NCBI GenBank assembly: GCA_029721435.1
Contig: CM056577.1
Coordinates: 27,545,719-27,609,718, forward strand
DNA from: Gymnothorax reevesii
Lineage: Eukaryota; Chordata; Actinopteri; Anguilliformes; Muraenidae
Direction: 5' to 3'
Length of the DNA stretch: 64,000 nt
The notes beneath the pieces were generated by a model. The model did not search any database and was not told the DNA's origin. It saw nothing but the letters and a program-made list of their open reading frames with translations. The position numbers and the translations under genes are program-made. The first letter of the stretch is position 1. Each line of letters opens with the position of its first letter. Below are positions 46,621 to 57,550 of this stretch, one piece after another.

Positions 46621-49364
46621 AACATGTTTTCATTTCATTTCATTTATATATCCATTCATTATTAAATGTCTGGTTGGTGGTTTGTTCTGTGACGGGTGGG
46701 GTGCGGGTCACCTAACATTAGAAAATGCGAATGTCACCGTTTCTGCTTGAAATGCCGTTAAATGTGAATTGTTTGCAAGTTAACTCATAACTGTGGGAAA
46801 ACTCTTTTGATGAAAAAGGCAACGATTTTCCAAAGGGGTAGCGCTTTCTCCAAGTGCAGTAATTTAAAGCTTACATCAACTGCTCTTATTCGCAATAATA
46901 GTTCCTGTGTTCACACACAGTATCCAAATGATGCGTTATAGTGACTGGGAGGAATTGACCTTGACCCTGATTCCCAAGATAAATCTTTGTTCATTAGAGA
47001 GACCGATATGTTTCTTTTTCAGTGGAAAATAAATTGTGGCGCCAGAATTTAATCATAGTGCAAATTAATCTTTTTATATCGATGGATAATTTAGGACTGT
47101 GCTTCTCTATCTGCCTGTGAAAGCCCTTTGAAGCTTACAAGCCTGTGACTCTTCATCAGCGCAAATGATGTTGTTTTATTACTGGCACTGAAAGTGTAAA
47201 CAGAATGAAAGTGTCCGCCCTAAATCTGTATCCTTTTGCTGCGTGACCTGTCAATGGCAGAATCATCAGCTAAAGTTATTGTACGCCGCTGAAGTGATGT
47301 GGGGCTGGTATGGGGACAGCCATTGGCAGTCCGACTGTGTAATATCATTGTGACATTAACCTTTTACCCTCCTCAGTGTGGGGGAGAAAAAAAAAAACAA
47401 CAGAGCAAAGCATTACTTTGCTCCACCGAACAGTTGAGCAGGAAGTTTAAACAGTTAAAAGAAGAAGCTAGTTGGAGGTGCAATAATAAACTTAAGGGAA
47501 ATAAATAATAAACTGCTTGTTCCTTGATTCTCTTTTATCTTTTGACCTGAATCATTCACAAATTTAGCATTTGAGATTGTGTTCCTTTTCCATCTATACC
47601 AAAATCATTCCAAAATAAAACAAAATTAATGCCTGGTCCTTTTTTAAAATTACTTATCCTAATAATGTTATGATCCAGAGAGTCTCTTCAGTGGCGATTT
47701 AAATGATTTTATAATGGCATTTTTACGCTTGTTTTTTCTTAATGTGCTGCAGAATTTAAGAATTTAAGTCTGGCTGTTTACTGCGCTTATTAATAAAATC
47801 AGCACTGTTAGATATTCACTTGAGAACTGGCTTTCAGTTTATTCTATTTTATATCCTAAGGAATGGGTATAAAATCAATTTGGGTGAATCCCAGATTGGA
47901 CATGCTACCAGGGAACGTCTTTGCTGTGTACAAAGCCAGAAGATTAATAACCACAATGAGCCAAGACATAGGTCTGGTATCTCAAATCATGGGGGCTGAA
48001 ATGTCTCTCCATAAGTGATGCATTAATTTAGCCGATCTTCTCTCCCTAGATGTTCGATATGCATCATCATTATTGGATTTTGTTGTAATTCTCAGGTTCA
48101 CAAGTCTTTCATTTGGCATGACTACAGTCTTGATGAATCTGTGTTTTCTGGGAATTTTAAAAATATTTTTAAGGATACGTATGTTTACAGTCTCCTACAG
48201 TGCCTGCATAATCAATCCATATTGTTTCTATTGGCCACCTGTAGGCCTGAGTATTCCAAAGTAGGAGTTCTACAGGAAATAACATGCACATATTTAATAA
48301 CAGAAAATTTCATTGTAAAAATTGAAAAGACTAAACGATGGGTTCAGATGTGTGACTCCTGGTCTGCACTTGTGATCTTGCAGTGTTTCTACCGGCATGA
48401 CACCCTTGTTTTCTGTTGGACTCAGCTTTAATGGGGTAACACACAAAAGCTGCAAGTAATTTCTTTATACAGAACCTCTTTGACTTTATCAAGTAAAAAC
48501 CCATAAGCGTAAGTAAATTTCATAGGAAATTTCATTAAGTTACGAACGCATGAATTACCTAGCCAATAAAATCATTTCAGGAATGTTAACTAGCTTCCCA
48601 TGCAGACATCTTATGTGGTTTTTTTCCCTCATACACCAGCGTGTGTGCAATCGAGCTGGATTTTGTGTACAACCAATCAGAGAGAAGCTCTGAAATTTCA
48701 TATAGGCACGTACTATTGTTGGAAGCAAGCAAAACAAATTAGATGTCTGCAACAGAGGCTAACCAATGATAACATGTTAAATGATCTAAAGGTGGAAGTT
48801 CTCCAGAATTCTTCGCTGTTGAAGTTTTCCCGAACAAGTTCTTTAGCTACAGAGCCACTCACTTTGGTCGGCGGTTCGGTAGTTGGTAGGATCTCATATG
48901 GCGCACAAAACGTTGCCTTGAGGAATATACCGCAGAATTTACGGAAAGACCATGAGTGTAGTTCAAAGAACATAGAGTTGACTTTTTTTATGTGCACATA
49001 CTTTCTCTTTCTTCGATCCGATTCTTATTTTACAAAGCAAATGTCACTATCAATGAGTTATTAGGAGTTTCTGAACCCAGCCATTTTGTTTATTAATATT
49101 TAACAGGGGAAACCCTAAAGGAATACCATTTTACAAGCATTCTGATTTGCTTATTTTGAACTCTGCCATTTTACACCAGGGAACTCAAAACCCTGCATGA
49201 GTGCGCGGACATTAGTATGTGAGAGAAGTGAACCCTATTTGGCAAGAAAATAATTTGGAATATACATTTCAAATATGTAAAGAAAGTGGCTGCTTCATAC
49301 ACTTTAATACATTTATTTTAAATATATCTTCAATTCATTTGAAGTAAATTTCTAATATTTTTTC
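46621..49364. other. No gene seen; AT-rich DNA
   Basis: About 2.7 kb with no recognisable element. The longest ORF (154 codons from 48600) shows no domain and no coding-like amino-acid pattern. Confidence 0.45.
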
Positions 49365-50331
49365 TATAGGGATGAAAATATATTTGAAATATATTTACAA
49401 TATATTTCAAAATGCATTGTGAAATGCATTTCAAATATGTAAAAACTGACTGTTTCATATTCCAAACATATGTAGAATCGCCTAAATGGTAAATTGATTG
49501 CATGTTCATAGTGCTTTTCTCGTCACATGACACAAAATGATTTACAATTATGCCTCACATTCACTTTGATGGCAGAGGCTGCCATGCAAGGCGCCTCCCT
49601 GCGCATCAGGAGTGGTGTGGGGTTCAGTATCTTACTCAAGGACACTTTGAAATGTTCTGTGCCGAAGTCACAGATCGAACCAGGAACCTTTTGATTTCTA
49701 GACCACCTGCGTTACTTCTTCAGCAGAGTGACACATGAGCCCAACAGAAATCTTTATCTCCATGTAAGTAGAAGTACACTGAATTGGGGTCTTTTATAGT
49801 CAGGCACGCTGTTTGTTGAATGATAAATCAGAATGAGGTGTTTCATTTTAGGACCCCTACGAAAACAAGATGATACATCTCAAAGGGTTCATACTAATAA
49901 AATGTACATATATTTAGCATTGAATATTCCCTCTGATTGTACACGAGTGTTTGCACTATTTTATGCTGGTTGCACCTATGTCAGTGACATTGTTTTAAGC
50001 GCTAAATAAACTGGGATGAATTATTCATTGTTGTCTTAATTTCTTTGTCAAATCTATTCATGTTCTCTGTCTGGCTTGAAGTTGAAGTGCATTTATGAAC
50101 ACGAATGCCACTTCTGTGTAATGCATTAGTCGTTTTTTCGTCTCTGTTTAAAATTGCATTGGCATATTTTTGATAAAATGCATTTTGGGTTACTGCGTCA
50201 TTGGTTGGAATACATTTTTTGGCATACATGGCTTCAAAATGTATTCCAAATATCCAACGCATTCTAAATGTATTTTAAATACATTGAGGCCAAAATAAAT
50301 ATATTTTAAATATATTTACTTTCTGTATGGG
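49365..50331. repeat. AT-rich inverted arms, possible old foldback element
   Basis: The left arm around 49365-49440 (GAAAATATATTTGAAATATA...GCATTTCAAATATG) pairs loosely with the reverse complement of 50225-50331 (GTAAATATATTTAAAATATA...). The arms are made of TTTNAAATATA-type words, so chance pairing of low-complexity DNA is possible. A tRNA-type SINE (49505-49737) sits between them. Confidence 0.35.
49505..49737 (-). mobile_element. tRNA-related SINE-like dispersed fish repeat
   Basis: On the minus strand it starts with a tRNA-like head (GTAACGCAGGTGGTCTAGAA, then AAGGTTCCTGGTTCGATC, a clear B box GGTTCGATC). The body contains AAGTGTCCTTGAGTAAGATA and GCCTTGCATGGCAGCCTCTG, blocks I recognise from a repeat that is very common in teleost genomes. 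The far end is CATTTTGTGTCATGTGACGA. I see no clean duplication. Confidence 0.7.
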
Positions 50332-50399
50332 ACCAGATAAGATGTCTGTGACGGATGCTACATATTTACTGAGTTGTTACAGAAGCTCTGGAGTCTGTA

Positions 50400-50582
50400 C
50401 ACTGTTATAAACCGACTGAATTTAACAGTTAACTAGGAAACAATGTATTTATTTTACCTGTAAGTGGAATCCTGCACGCATTTAACTGGGGTTTACACTT
50501 AAGTTTACAGCAGATTTCTGTGTATGTTATTGTAATATTACAGTTAAAATAACTGGCAAAAAGGTGCAAGTTTATAATAGTG
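50400..50582. mobile_element. Small TA-flanked MITE, 183 bp
   Basis: Left CACTGTTATAAACCGACTGA and right inverted AGGTGCAAGTTTATAATAGTG, flanked by TA at 50398-50399 and 50583-50584. Subterminal CAGTTAACTAGG and TAACTGGCAAAAAGG also pair. TA duplication points to mobilisation by a Tc1/mariner transposase. A second member lies at 55218-55659. Confidence 0.75.
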
Positions 50583-50870
50583 TAGAACCCCAAACAGACC
50601 ACAGGGCCAATGTCAAAACAAGTGGTATTTGTTTCCATCAGTTCCCCCATAAAACTGAGGAAACCGGCTATATACAAAAAGAATGCTTCCCACATAAATT
50701 AGATCACAGTAATATCGTAACCAGTCAGTCTTGCACTTCTTAAGAAAAATCGCTCAATTTTCTGACTGTTTAAATATTAATAGTTGCTAAGGAATTCAGC
50801 TGAGAAGTTTAAAGCATGAAAACCAGAAACAGAGATGGTTCGTGCTGACTATTAATGGGGTCAAATGCCC

Positions 50871-50899
50871 CATCCCCCCCCACCCCCCACCCCCCACCC
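50871..50899 (-). repeat. C-rich tract; G-quadruplex motif on the minus strand
   Basis: The plus strand reads CATCCCCCCCCACCCCCCAC followed by CCCCCACCC. The complementary strand has four or more runs of three to eight G separated by single T, the standard intramolecular G-quadruplex pattern. No gene or promoter is recognised nearby. Confidence 0.8.
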
Positions 50900-51765
50900 T
50901 CTCAGAGGTGATTTACATGAACACTGAGGCTGTGACCTACAAGCTGCCGAGAGCCACTAAGACAGAATGGATGGGCACACATGATGCTTGTTTAGCTGTG
51001 TAATGTCTTGTGTCTTCACACTGACAACAAGTGAAGTGCTGACAGATAGACTGGGCAGTTTTTATTATTTATTAATTTATTTAATTCAAAGATGTTCGCT
51101 CTGTCATTGGCAATAAACACAGCACAAAACAGATTCAGAGATCAATAAAGAATTAATGGTTTCATGGTTTTATTCAACAAATTAGCTGTTCATCATTATT
51201 AGTTGTAGCATTTCTTTTGATGTTTTATGTTCATAAGTATTTGGACAGTCCCACAGAATCTGCCCGGTTTTTTTTTGTTGTTGTTGTTTTTTTCTTGTTG
51301 TACATATTGAACTTAAAAACTATGGGGGTAAAGTTAAAGTAGTGACTGCCAATTTTAATTAATGGGGATAATAATCCAAATTCTGAGAAATATGCCGGAA
51401 TTACAGTATTACTGTTCAAATTTGCGGGCTGTACTGTAAATCTAACGTTTGTGCTTGCATTGCTTTCCATGACAAAGAATGAGGGAGCTCCTCCTGCAGG
51501 CCAGAACTGGCTCTGCAGGCCTATTCTTGTCACCTGAGCAGTTGTTGTCCCAGTGTGTGGCGGGAAGGAGCGCAAAAATTACTCGGGTCGTAAAGACCTA
51601 ATCAAGCATTAATATCTACAGGGGACGGTCATTATGGCGGAGTCCTGCCGAGTCTCAGGGGTGCAGGGTGTGTGATCTGAGAAGGAGCAGGAGCAGGTGT
51701 GTGACAACCATTACCGCTCAGGTCTGATCGCTCAGCCTGTTCTTCCCTCTGTCGAATGCTTGCTC

Positions 51766-51788
51766 GCTCTCTCTCTCTCTCTCTCTGT
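51766..51788. repeat. (CT)n microsatellite
   Basis: About eleven CT units, CTCTCTCTCTCT, bordered by CTCGCT and GTCTG. Confidence 0.9.
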
Positions 51789-52629
51789 CTGTTTTTCCCC
51801 AACGCATGCTCTCACTTTTTACATCGTACGCACTCTTTCTCAAGTTCTCGTCTTCAAATTCAAATGCTTTATTGACATGACATAATGAATTTAAAGATCT
51901 TTTCCATCTTTCTAAAATTGCCATTCAACAAAAAAATCGAAAGAAACGAAGTGGTTATTAGAAAAAAGTAAATAAAAATCTGACCAAACAGCACCCAGGC
52001 AGCATAAGTCTGCATACTCCTGACTTGTACTTTGTGGAGGTTACAGCAGCAGCTCTTTGCGAACAAATTTCAATTTACAAGGGTATGACGATGGGCCTGG
52101 GTGCAAGAATTATTTTTGGGCTCCCCAAGCCCACTCACTCACCAATTACGCATCTGATCCTGTCTCGTTCGATTCTGCATATTAATGCATGCACTAACAG
52201 GAAATACAGGCAGGATATAAAAGTGTTGCATCAGTTTGTGATTTTCTAAAGGCAAAATGTGCATATATTCTTTGATTTGCTATCTCAGCCTTATGTAAGA
52301 TGAATAGCCCAATGTAATATTGCTTCCCGAAATCGTGAATTACGGATTAGCAGGTCAACCATCTAATGATAAAAAATAGAAGATTACAAATGATGCTAAT
52401 GTAATTAACATGTTCTAAATTGTTAACGTTAATAATACAAGTGATGCATCTTTTCAAAATTTAGTCAGTTTCTGTGTAGCTCAAACATCTCATATAGTTT
52501 CTACATAGATAACTGTTTTAAAAGTGTTATAAAGAAGAACCAAGACTTGGCCTTTTTCTGTAAGAGTTCCATGCCTTCCCCCATCAAAATTTTAGACCAA
52601 AACATAACCAGAAATATATGATAAAACAA

Positions 52630-52852
52630 GTGGTGCCAGGCAGAACAAACCCTGCCCCTCACACATACTTTTACCTATTTGAGCAAAATTCAGTGGGGAT
52701 CTATTCTGGGTCAGTGGCAATTCCTACACTGAATTTGGGGTGAATGTGCCCATTAGTTTTGCTGCTAGAGTGTTGACAAACAAACACAGAAACAAACCAA
52801 ACCAAAAACAATACCCCTTCCTCTCACCCTTCTGGTGGGGCGGGGTAATAAA
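52630..52852. repeat. Dispersed fish repeat fragment
   Basis: Contains GAATTTGGGGTGAATGTGCC, TGCTAGAGTGTTGACAAACA, a run of AAACAAACCAAACC and ends CCTTCTGGTGGGGCGGGGTA. I recognise this from a repeat type found in many copies in fish genomes. I cannot assign it to a class: no inverted ends, B box or duplication is visible. Confidence 0.4.
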
Positions 52853-53727
52853 GCATGGCTGTCAATTGCGAAGTAGATAGGAAATCTTAATATCCCCCCC
52901 AAAAAATTCAGTAGAAGCAAAAAATAATTCTAGCACCGCTTCATGGCATTTTAATGCATTCTAATGAGGAAAATGAAAGGAACTCTCCATGTTTTTGGAC
53001 TCATGCCAATTTATGCTATTCTGTAAATTTTTATTATTCAATGCATTTTTGTAAATCAAAAATTAACAATTCTGTGTCCGCTTGAAATTTGGACAAAAAC
53101 TGGGCATTTGCTAGGTACCTAATATTACGCACAGCTGCCGATGGTCTAAAGTCGGCAAAATGGTTGAGTTGGGCACAATAAACCAGCAGCGTCTGAAATA
53201 AATTCCGATGCTGACTGATACAGTCTTGGCTGGGCAGCCAGTTAGCTTATTGGCTAACTTAGCTTCTAGCTCGATAAAACTTTGGCTAGTTAGGGTAAAT
53301 GTCAGTTTACCAACAAGCGCATGCCATGTGTAGGTCATCAGTTCTACTACTGCGCATCGCACAAGAAGATAAAAATAAGAATCCAGTTTTGGCAATGTTA
53401 CCTTCGCCTCCTCTTCCTCTCAACTCTTTTTGCTTCCATTCTTATGTTGTACATTGATGCCAGCATTTTCATCTCAGTGATGTCACTGAGAACGGCTAGC
53501 TAATCAAAATGGCTTACTTGGATATATGATTGGTCCCCATATTTCCCATCAAATCAAATCAAAGGGATGGATATTATAGTTTCCATAATATTATCGGGAA
53601 AATGCAGCCCAATCACCATCAATAAATATATTACCCTGCTCTGACAGAGGCCCCTACATATTTGCATGAATATTAACCATTTACAGTTTAAATACTTTTA
53701 AATCTTTGTCACCATGTTAGAGATTTT
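52853..53727. other. Nothing recognised
   Basis: AT-rich DNA between two repeats, with no coding or repeat signal. Confidence 0.4.
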
Positions 53728-54009
53728 GGTTGCTCTTTACAATAAGGGTACATTAGTTAATGCAGTAATAAGCATGAACTACCAATTAATGTACAGTTAA
53801 CTAATGCATCTGAGAGCTAAATAAGCATTAGGTAACCTTGACCTACCATTTATTAATGCTTTTTGACATCCTTATCATGAAGTTGTAAACATCCCTTAAG
53901 TATTCCTTAAGCCTAGGTCCCACCCGATGTTATTGCCAAAAAAACAAGAGCCATCTGGCAATGGCGGATCCCCCCGGCTGTAGGTTGTGTAACAACCTTT
54001 AAAAGGCAC

Positions 54010-54172
54010 ATCTATGCAGTGGCAGACAGGCACGTGCTTCAGAAGAGAGCCGTGAGCTTTCTTCACTATCCTGAGTTGGCAGCAAGGGGTTGCATACGAG
54101 CAAGCTTTGTACATAGTTCACCAATTGGGCATTCCAGATTGGGGTGGGATTGGAGATGCCAAATTTATTATT
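54010..54172 (+). mobile_element. SINE fragment (same family as 42612-43101)
   Basis: Reads in the opposite orientation to the copy at 42.6 kb: CACGTGCTTCAGAAGAGAGC, CTATCCTGAGTTGGCAGCAA, TGTACATAGTTCACCAATTG, and GGGATTGGAGATGCCAAATT at the 3' end. The tRNA-like head is missing (5' truncated). Confidence 0.8.
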
Positions 54173-54178
54173 TTTTTA

Positions 54179-54449
54179 AAAAGACACATCTACACATCAT
54201 GATTAACATGTGTGTCAAGTTTGGTGAAGGTAGCACGTATAGTGTCCAAGATATGGCCCAGACAAACTCATGTTTACAGACGGACAGACAGACGGACGGA
54301 CAGAGCGATAGCAAAAGGCACATCTACACACCATGATTGACACGTGTGTCAAGTTTGGTGAAGCTAGCACATATAGTTTCCGAGATGTGGCCCGGACAAA
54401 CTCATGTTTACAGATGGACAGACACACGGACGGACAGAGCTATAGCTAT
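54179..54449. repeat. Two tandem 134-bp units
   Basis: Both units run AAAAGGCACATCTACACA(C/T)CATGATT... through GTGTGTCAAGTTTGGTGAAG, ACAAACTCATGTTTACAGA and GGACGGACAGAGC. Unit 1 spans about 54179-54314 and unit 2 about 54315-54449, with about 10% difference by eye. Confidence 0.88.
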
Positions 54450-55217
54450 ATCCCCCCACATTACATGCCGGGGGGATAAAAATGGAGTAGTCCCACTAGA
54501 AATTGCACGTATTAGGCATCGGGGATGGTCCGGTGAACGTTCACTGATGCTTCGGCTATGGTCACAAAGCTTCTGGGAATGTCCCCCGAACAATGCCCGC
54601 GAAAAATCGGGGATGGCTCTCGAAACTCAGGAAAGCTCCGGATATCGGCGAAGATGAAACATCATCGGGGGAATAACCCCCTAGATTAGGGGATGCATCG
54701 GTGAGTACTTGTGAACCATCCCAAGTGCCTCGGGGAAGGGTTATTGGGGAGGTATATATTGTAGTGAGCTACAAGGTGCAACCAGCATCTATAATGGAAC
54801 AGTTTGGAATGGGAATCCTGTGCGAGATGCCAAGCAGGGTTTGGGAAAGAATTTGTCCCAAATCCTCTAACTTCCCTGTGAACTCCCTGTAACTCATCCC
54901 ACCACAAAAACTGAGATAGCCGAATGAAAATTTTCTTTTTTTTTTAATCACTCGCATTCACTCCACTTACTACTGCCCCTGTCATGGTTTTGTCCCTGCC
55001 GGCTGCAAACAGCAAACCGGCAGGCACTGGGACCATGTAGCCAAAAAGTGGATGAGGGACCCATGCGCACAGGCTGAGTACAAAAATACAACTGTCAAAT
55101 AAAAACAGGAAAACACACAATATAAAACAGAGGGGAGCAACGGCAAAAACAACAATAACAGGGCTCTGGCATCAGAATGCAGCTGCACTGCCGAACTGGC
55201 AGTATAAATTGTACTGA

Positions 55218-55659
55218 CACTGTTATAAACTCACACCTTTTTTGCCAGTTAATTAGTCGAGCCCCCGAAGGGGTTTCGCGAGACTATTGTAATCGCTTCG
55301 TGTGTCTGTTTGTGTGTGTGTCTGTCCGGACTGATATCTCTGGAACCGCGAGGCCGATTGCCTTCATATTACACAGGCAGGTTCCTTGTGAGAGTCCTTC
55401 GGCATGACATAAATTTGAAGGTCATAGGTCAAAGGTCAAGGTCAAGGTCATCATGTTGGCGGATAACTATGGGCGAGACTATGAATTCTCTGAATGCTTG
55501 TTTAACTGGCAACTCTTTTGCCAGTTATTTTAACTGAAATTTTACAATAAGAATTACAACAGAGTTCCGTGTTTGTCAAGTGTAAACCACAGTTGAATGC
55601 GAGCAGGAGTCAGTTTACAGTTGAAATACCTGGCAAAAAAAGGTGCAAGTTTATAAGTG
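55218..55659. mobile_element. TA-type MITE, second copy, carrying an insert
   Basis: Left CACTGTTATAAACTCACACC then TTTTTTGCCAGTTA; right inverted ACCTGGCAAAAAAAGGTGCA then AGTTTATAAGTG, followed by TA (55660-55661). The left TA has decayed. It is the same family as 50400-50582. A 245-bp segment unrelated to the other copy lies at about 55256-55500. Confidence 0.75.
55256..55500 (+). repeat. Dispersed GTCGAGCCCCC...GGGCGAGACTATG repeat
   Basis: Begins GTCGAGCCCCCGAAGGGGTT and TCGCGAGACTATTGTAATCG, has a TGTGTGTCTGTCCGGACTGA block and direct repeats of AAGGTCA (near 55421-55450), and ends GGGCGAGACTATGAATTCTC. I recognise the type as a high-copy repeat in fish. CGAGACTATG-like words at both ends suggest a structured unit. 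Class not assigned. Confidence 0.5.
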
Positions 55660-56339
55660 TATAGGGCGTGCAAATGCGAAATCCAGTCATTCAGCGCCAT
55701 GGGAAAAATGCACTTTTCAACCGTCGTCGAAATTTCGGCGAATATTCAGGGATGCAACCCCGACATCGGGAATGTGTCACCAAAAGGTCACCGAAAGGTC
55801 ACCGAGCTTTCGCCAAAGATTCAAATATCCCCGAAGGTCCCCTGATACTTTGGCGAGACAACACCGATGCTTCAGGGATGCCTCTGGGAAAACAATGTTT
55901 CGCCGAAGCTCCGGGAAAGCATCCCCGGAGCTTCCCCGTGGCTCGGGAAAGCTCCGGCGTGGCCTCCCTAGCCTGTTTTCCTGACAAAACGTAGGGAACA
56001 CATCGGGAAAAACTTCAATGCAAGCACTTAAATTTTTCACAGTTCTCCTGATGCCTCCCCATGGTTCAAAATGGCTTGAAACGCTCCCAAAGCTTCGCCT
56101 CCCGAGGTGCATCAATTTCCACTAGGAGTACATCAGCGAGGCAAAAAATGCCCAGTGGGACTGAGCCTTTAAGTAACAACTCAAACCATCAAACTATTCA
56201 ATCATGTATAAATTAATACCTTATTTAACATGAATACATACCATTAGTAAATGATAAGTAGACCCATTAATTTTCTGCGAATTAACTGACAGTTAATGCT
56301 TCTCACTGTTAATCAATGTACCCTTATTGAAATGTTACC

Positions 56340-57550
56340 AAGATTTCCTCAACTTTGATGGCAGTCTTGCATTATAAACAATCTAATTGAAAAGTTGCTG
56401 TCTGGTGATCACAGCATTAACGTTTCAGCTGAAGTTTTCAGTAATACGTAGGCCCTCATGACTGACAATTTTGCTGCAAATCTGTGCTCACCCATTGATG
56501 GGCCCCCATCTTATGTGGGCCAGTGTGCAACTGCAACCCCTGCACACTCGGTATTTCCACCCCTGATCTCCAGAGTTTATAATATTTGCCCCACTCCTCT
56601 TTGCTAAGAAGTTCAGGTTCATTCAAGTTGCCTGGGGATCTCCTGGGCACAACTCCTTCAATAAGATTTGGCTCTGGTCTCTAACTGGGCCATTGCGAGA
56701 CTTTTATTTTCCTTTCCTGAAGCCATACTTCGGTTGACTTTTCCAGTTGGAAGGTAAAATTCCTTTTCAGCTTCAGATTTCTGGTTGAGGCCCACATGTT
56801 TTAAAAGGTATCAAAAGCCCATTTAAATTATGCAAATTATGCAAGCACTCCAAATCACACAGAAAAAAAACATAATGTTATGGACTGATGAGACAAAGTC
56901 TCAAATTGTCTGACCTCTTCCTCTACTGAGAATCTCTCACAAATGGTTAAAAATTAAACCTCATTCATACACAACTAAAAACTGCCAACACATAATACTA
57001 AAATTCTCTCACACACAACTTAAACTCTCAAATACACTGACCGTCCGTACGGACACATAAAATTGAGGCGGCGGGGGATATTGCCATGTTAGTGGCAAAC
57101 ACTTGTATGCTTTAAAAGAATTTTTGAATCATTAAATCTTTGTATCCTTCATTTGAAAATGCGGTGGCCGTTTCCAAACCTGCCAATCATTTTCAGTGTT
57201 TCCAGCTAGGATTGATAAAATCATCTGTTCAGAGCATTAATATTTTCTAGAATAATGGTACACGACCTCGGTTATTTTTACATTATTAGTGCTAGGCCAG
57301 TGAGAAGAAATAAAATTTAACTGTCTCAAGACACCCCTTCTGAGGTCCGGCGCAAGGTCGCTGATTGGCTGCAAAATTTATGCACAAAAAGTACAACACT
57401 ACATGACATTATAATGTTGCTTTTTTTATTTTCATTTATCTAAATACACTGGTGTGATACCGTAGTACGTGTTTGTTTGCTTTTTAATATACTGTATGTC
57501 CATTTTGGAGTTATAGCCCCCCCCCTTAAGAAAACTCCACCAACCGCCAC
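56340..57550. other. No gene seen; start of a degenerate ACTGAAA repeat
   Basis: Mostly AT-rich DNA. From about 56930 to 57045 degenerate units such as CTCTCACACACAACTTAAAC recall the repeat at 58300-58770, as if an insertion separated the two. Confidence 0.4.

Larger units (their letters stand above)
50583..52629. other. No gene seen; contains G-quadruplex motif and CT microsatellite
   Basis: AT-rich DNA with no recognised exon. Features of note are the C-rich run at 50871-50899, the (CT)n run at 51766-51788, and T-rich runs near 51267-51290. Confidence 0.45.
53968..54476. mobile_element. Nested element with ATCCCCCCGGC ends
   Basis: Left ATCCCCCCGGCTGTAGG and right inverted ATGCCGGGGGGAT. 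It contains a SINE copy (54010-54172) followed by two tandem 134-bp units ending in GGACAGAC-type runs (54179-54449). Repeats ending GGGGGAT after GACGGACGGACAGA are frequent in fish genomes. Superfamily not assigned. Confidence 0.6.
53914..56165. mobile_element. Nested element with AGTCCCAC-type ends
   Basis: The left end CCTAGGTCCCACCCGATGTT matches the inverted right end TGCCCAGTGGGACTGAGCC. Subterminal DNA on both sides is unusually GC-rich with TCGGGGAT, CCCCGAA and GCTTCGCC words, very unlike the AT-rich surroundings. No transposase. The boundaries and duplication (possibly TTAAG-like) are approximate. It carries three further insertions. Confidence 0.6.
53728..56339. mobile_element. 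GGTTGCTC/GGTAACAT foldback element hosting a nest
   Basis: Left GGTTGCTCTTTACAATAAGG (53728) and right inverted CCTTATTGAAATGTTACC (ends 56339). Both arms continue with GTACATTAGTTAATGC and its inverted partner near 56290-56325. The flanks GAGATTTT and AAGATTTC are an 8-bp duplication with two mismatches, so this is an older copy than the one at 32194. The arms are about 190 bp. The centre is filled by nested insertions from about 53914 to 56165. Confidence 0.78.

Noticed and set aside
48600..49064. 154-codon ORF as a host exon
   Set aside because: No domain, no clear splice sites with a partner exon, and composition like its surroundings.
49640..49735. A second tRNA-like gene (GGTTCGATC box)
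   Set aside because: Acceptor-stem pairing is not evident and the sequence continues as a dispersed repeat.
54179..54449. CRISPR array
   Set aside because: Only two 134-bp near-identical units without spacer structure, in a vertebrate genome.
55643..55994. Two overlapping ORFs of about 110 codons, Arg/Pro/Ser-rich
   Set aside because: They fall in the GC-rich subterminal DNA of a non-autonomous element and reflect its CCCCGAAG words, not a protein.
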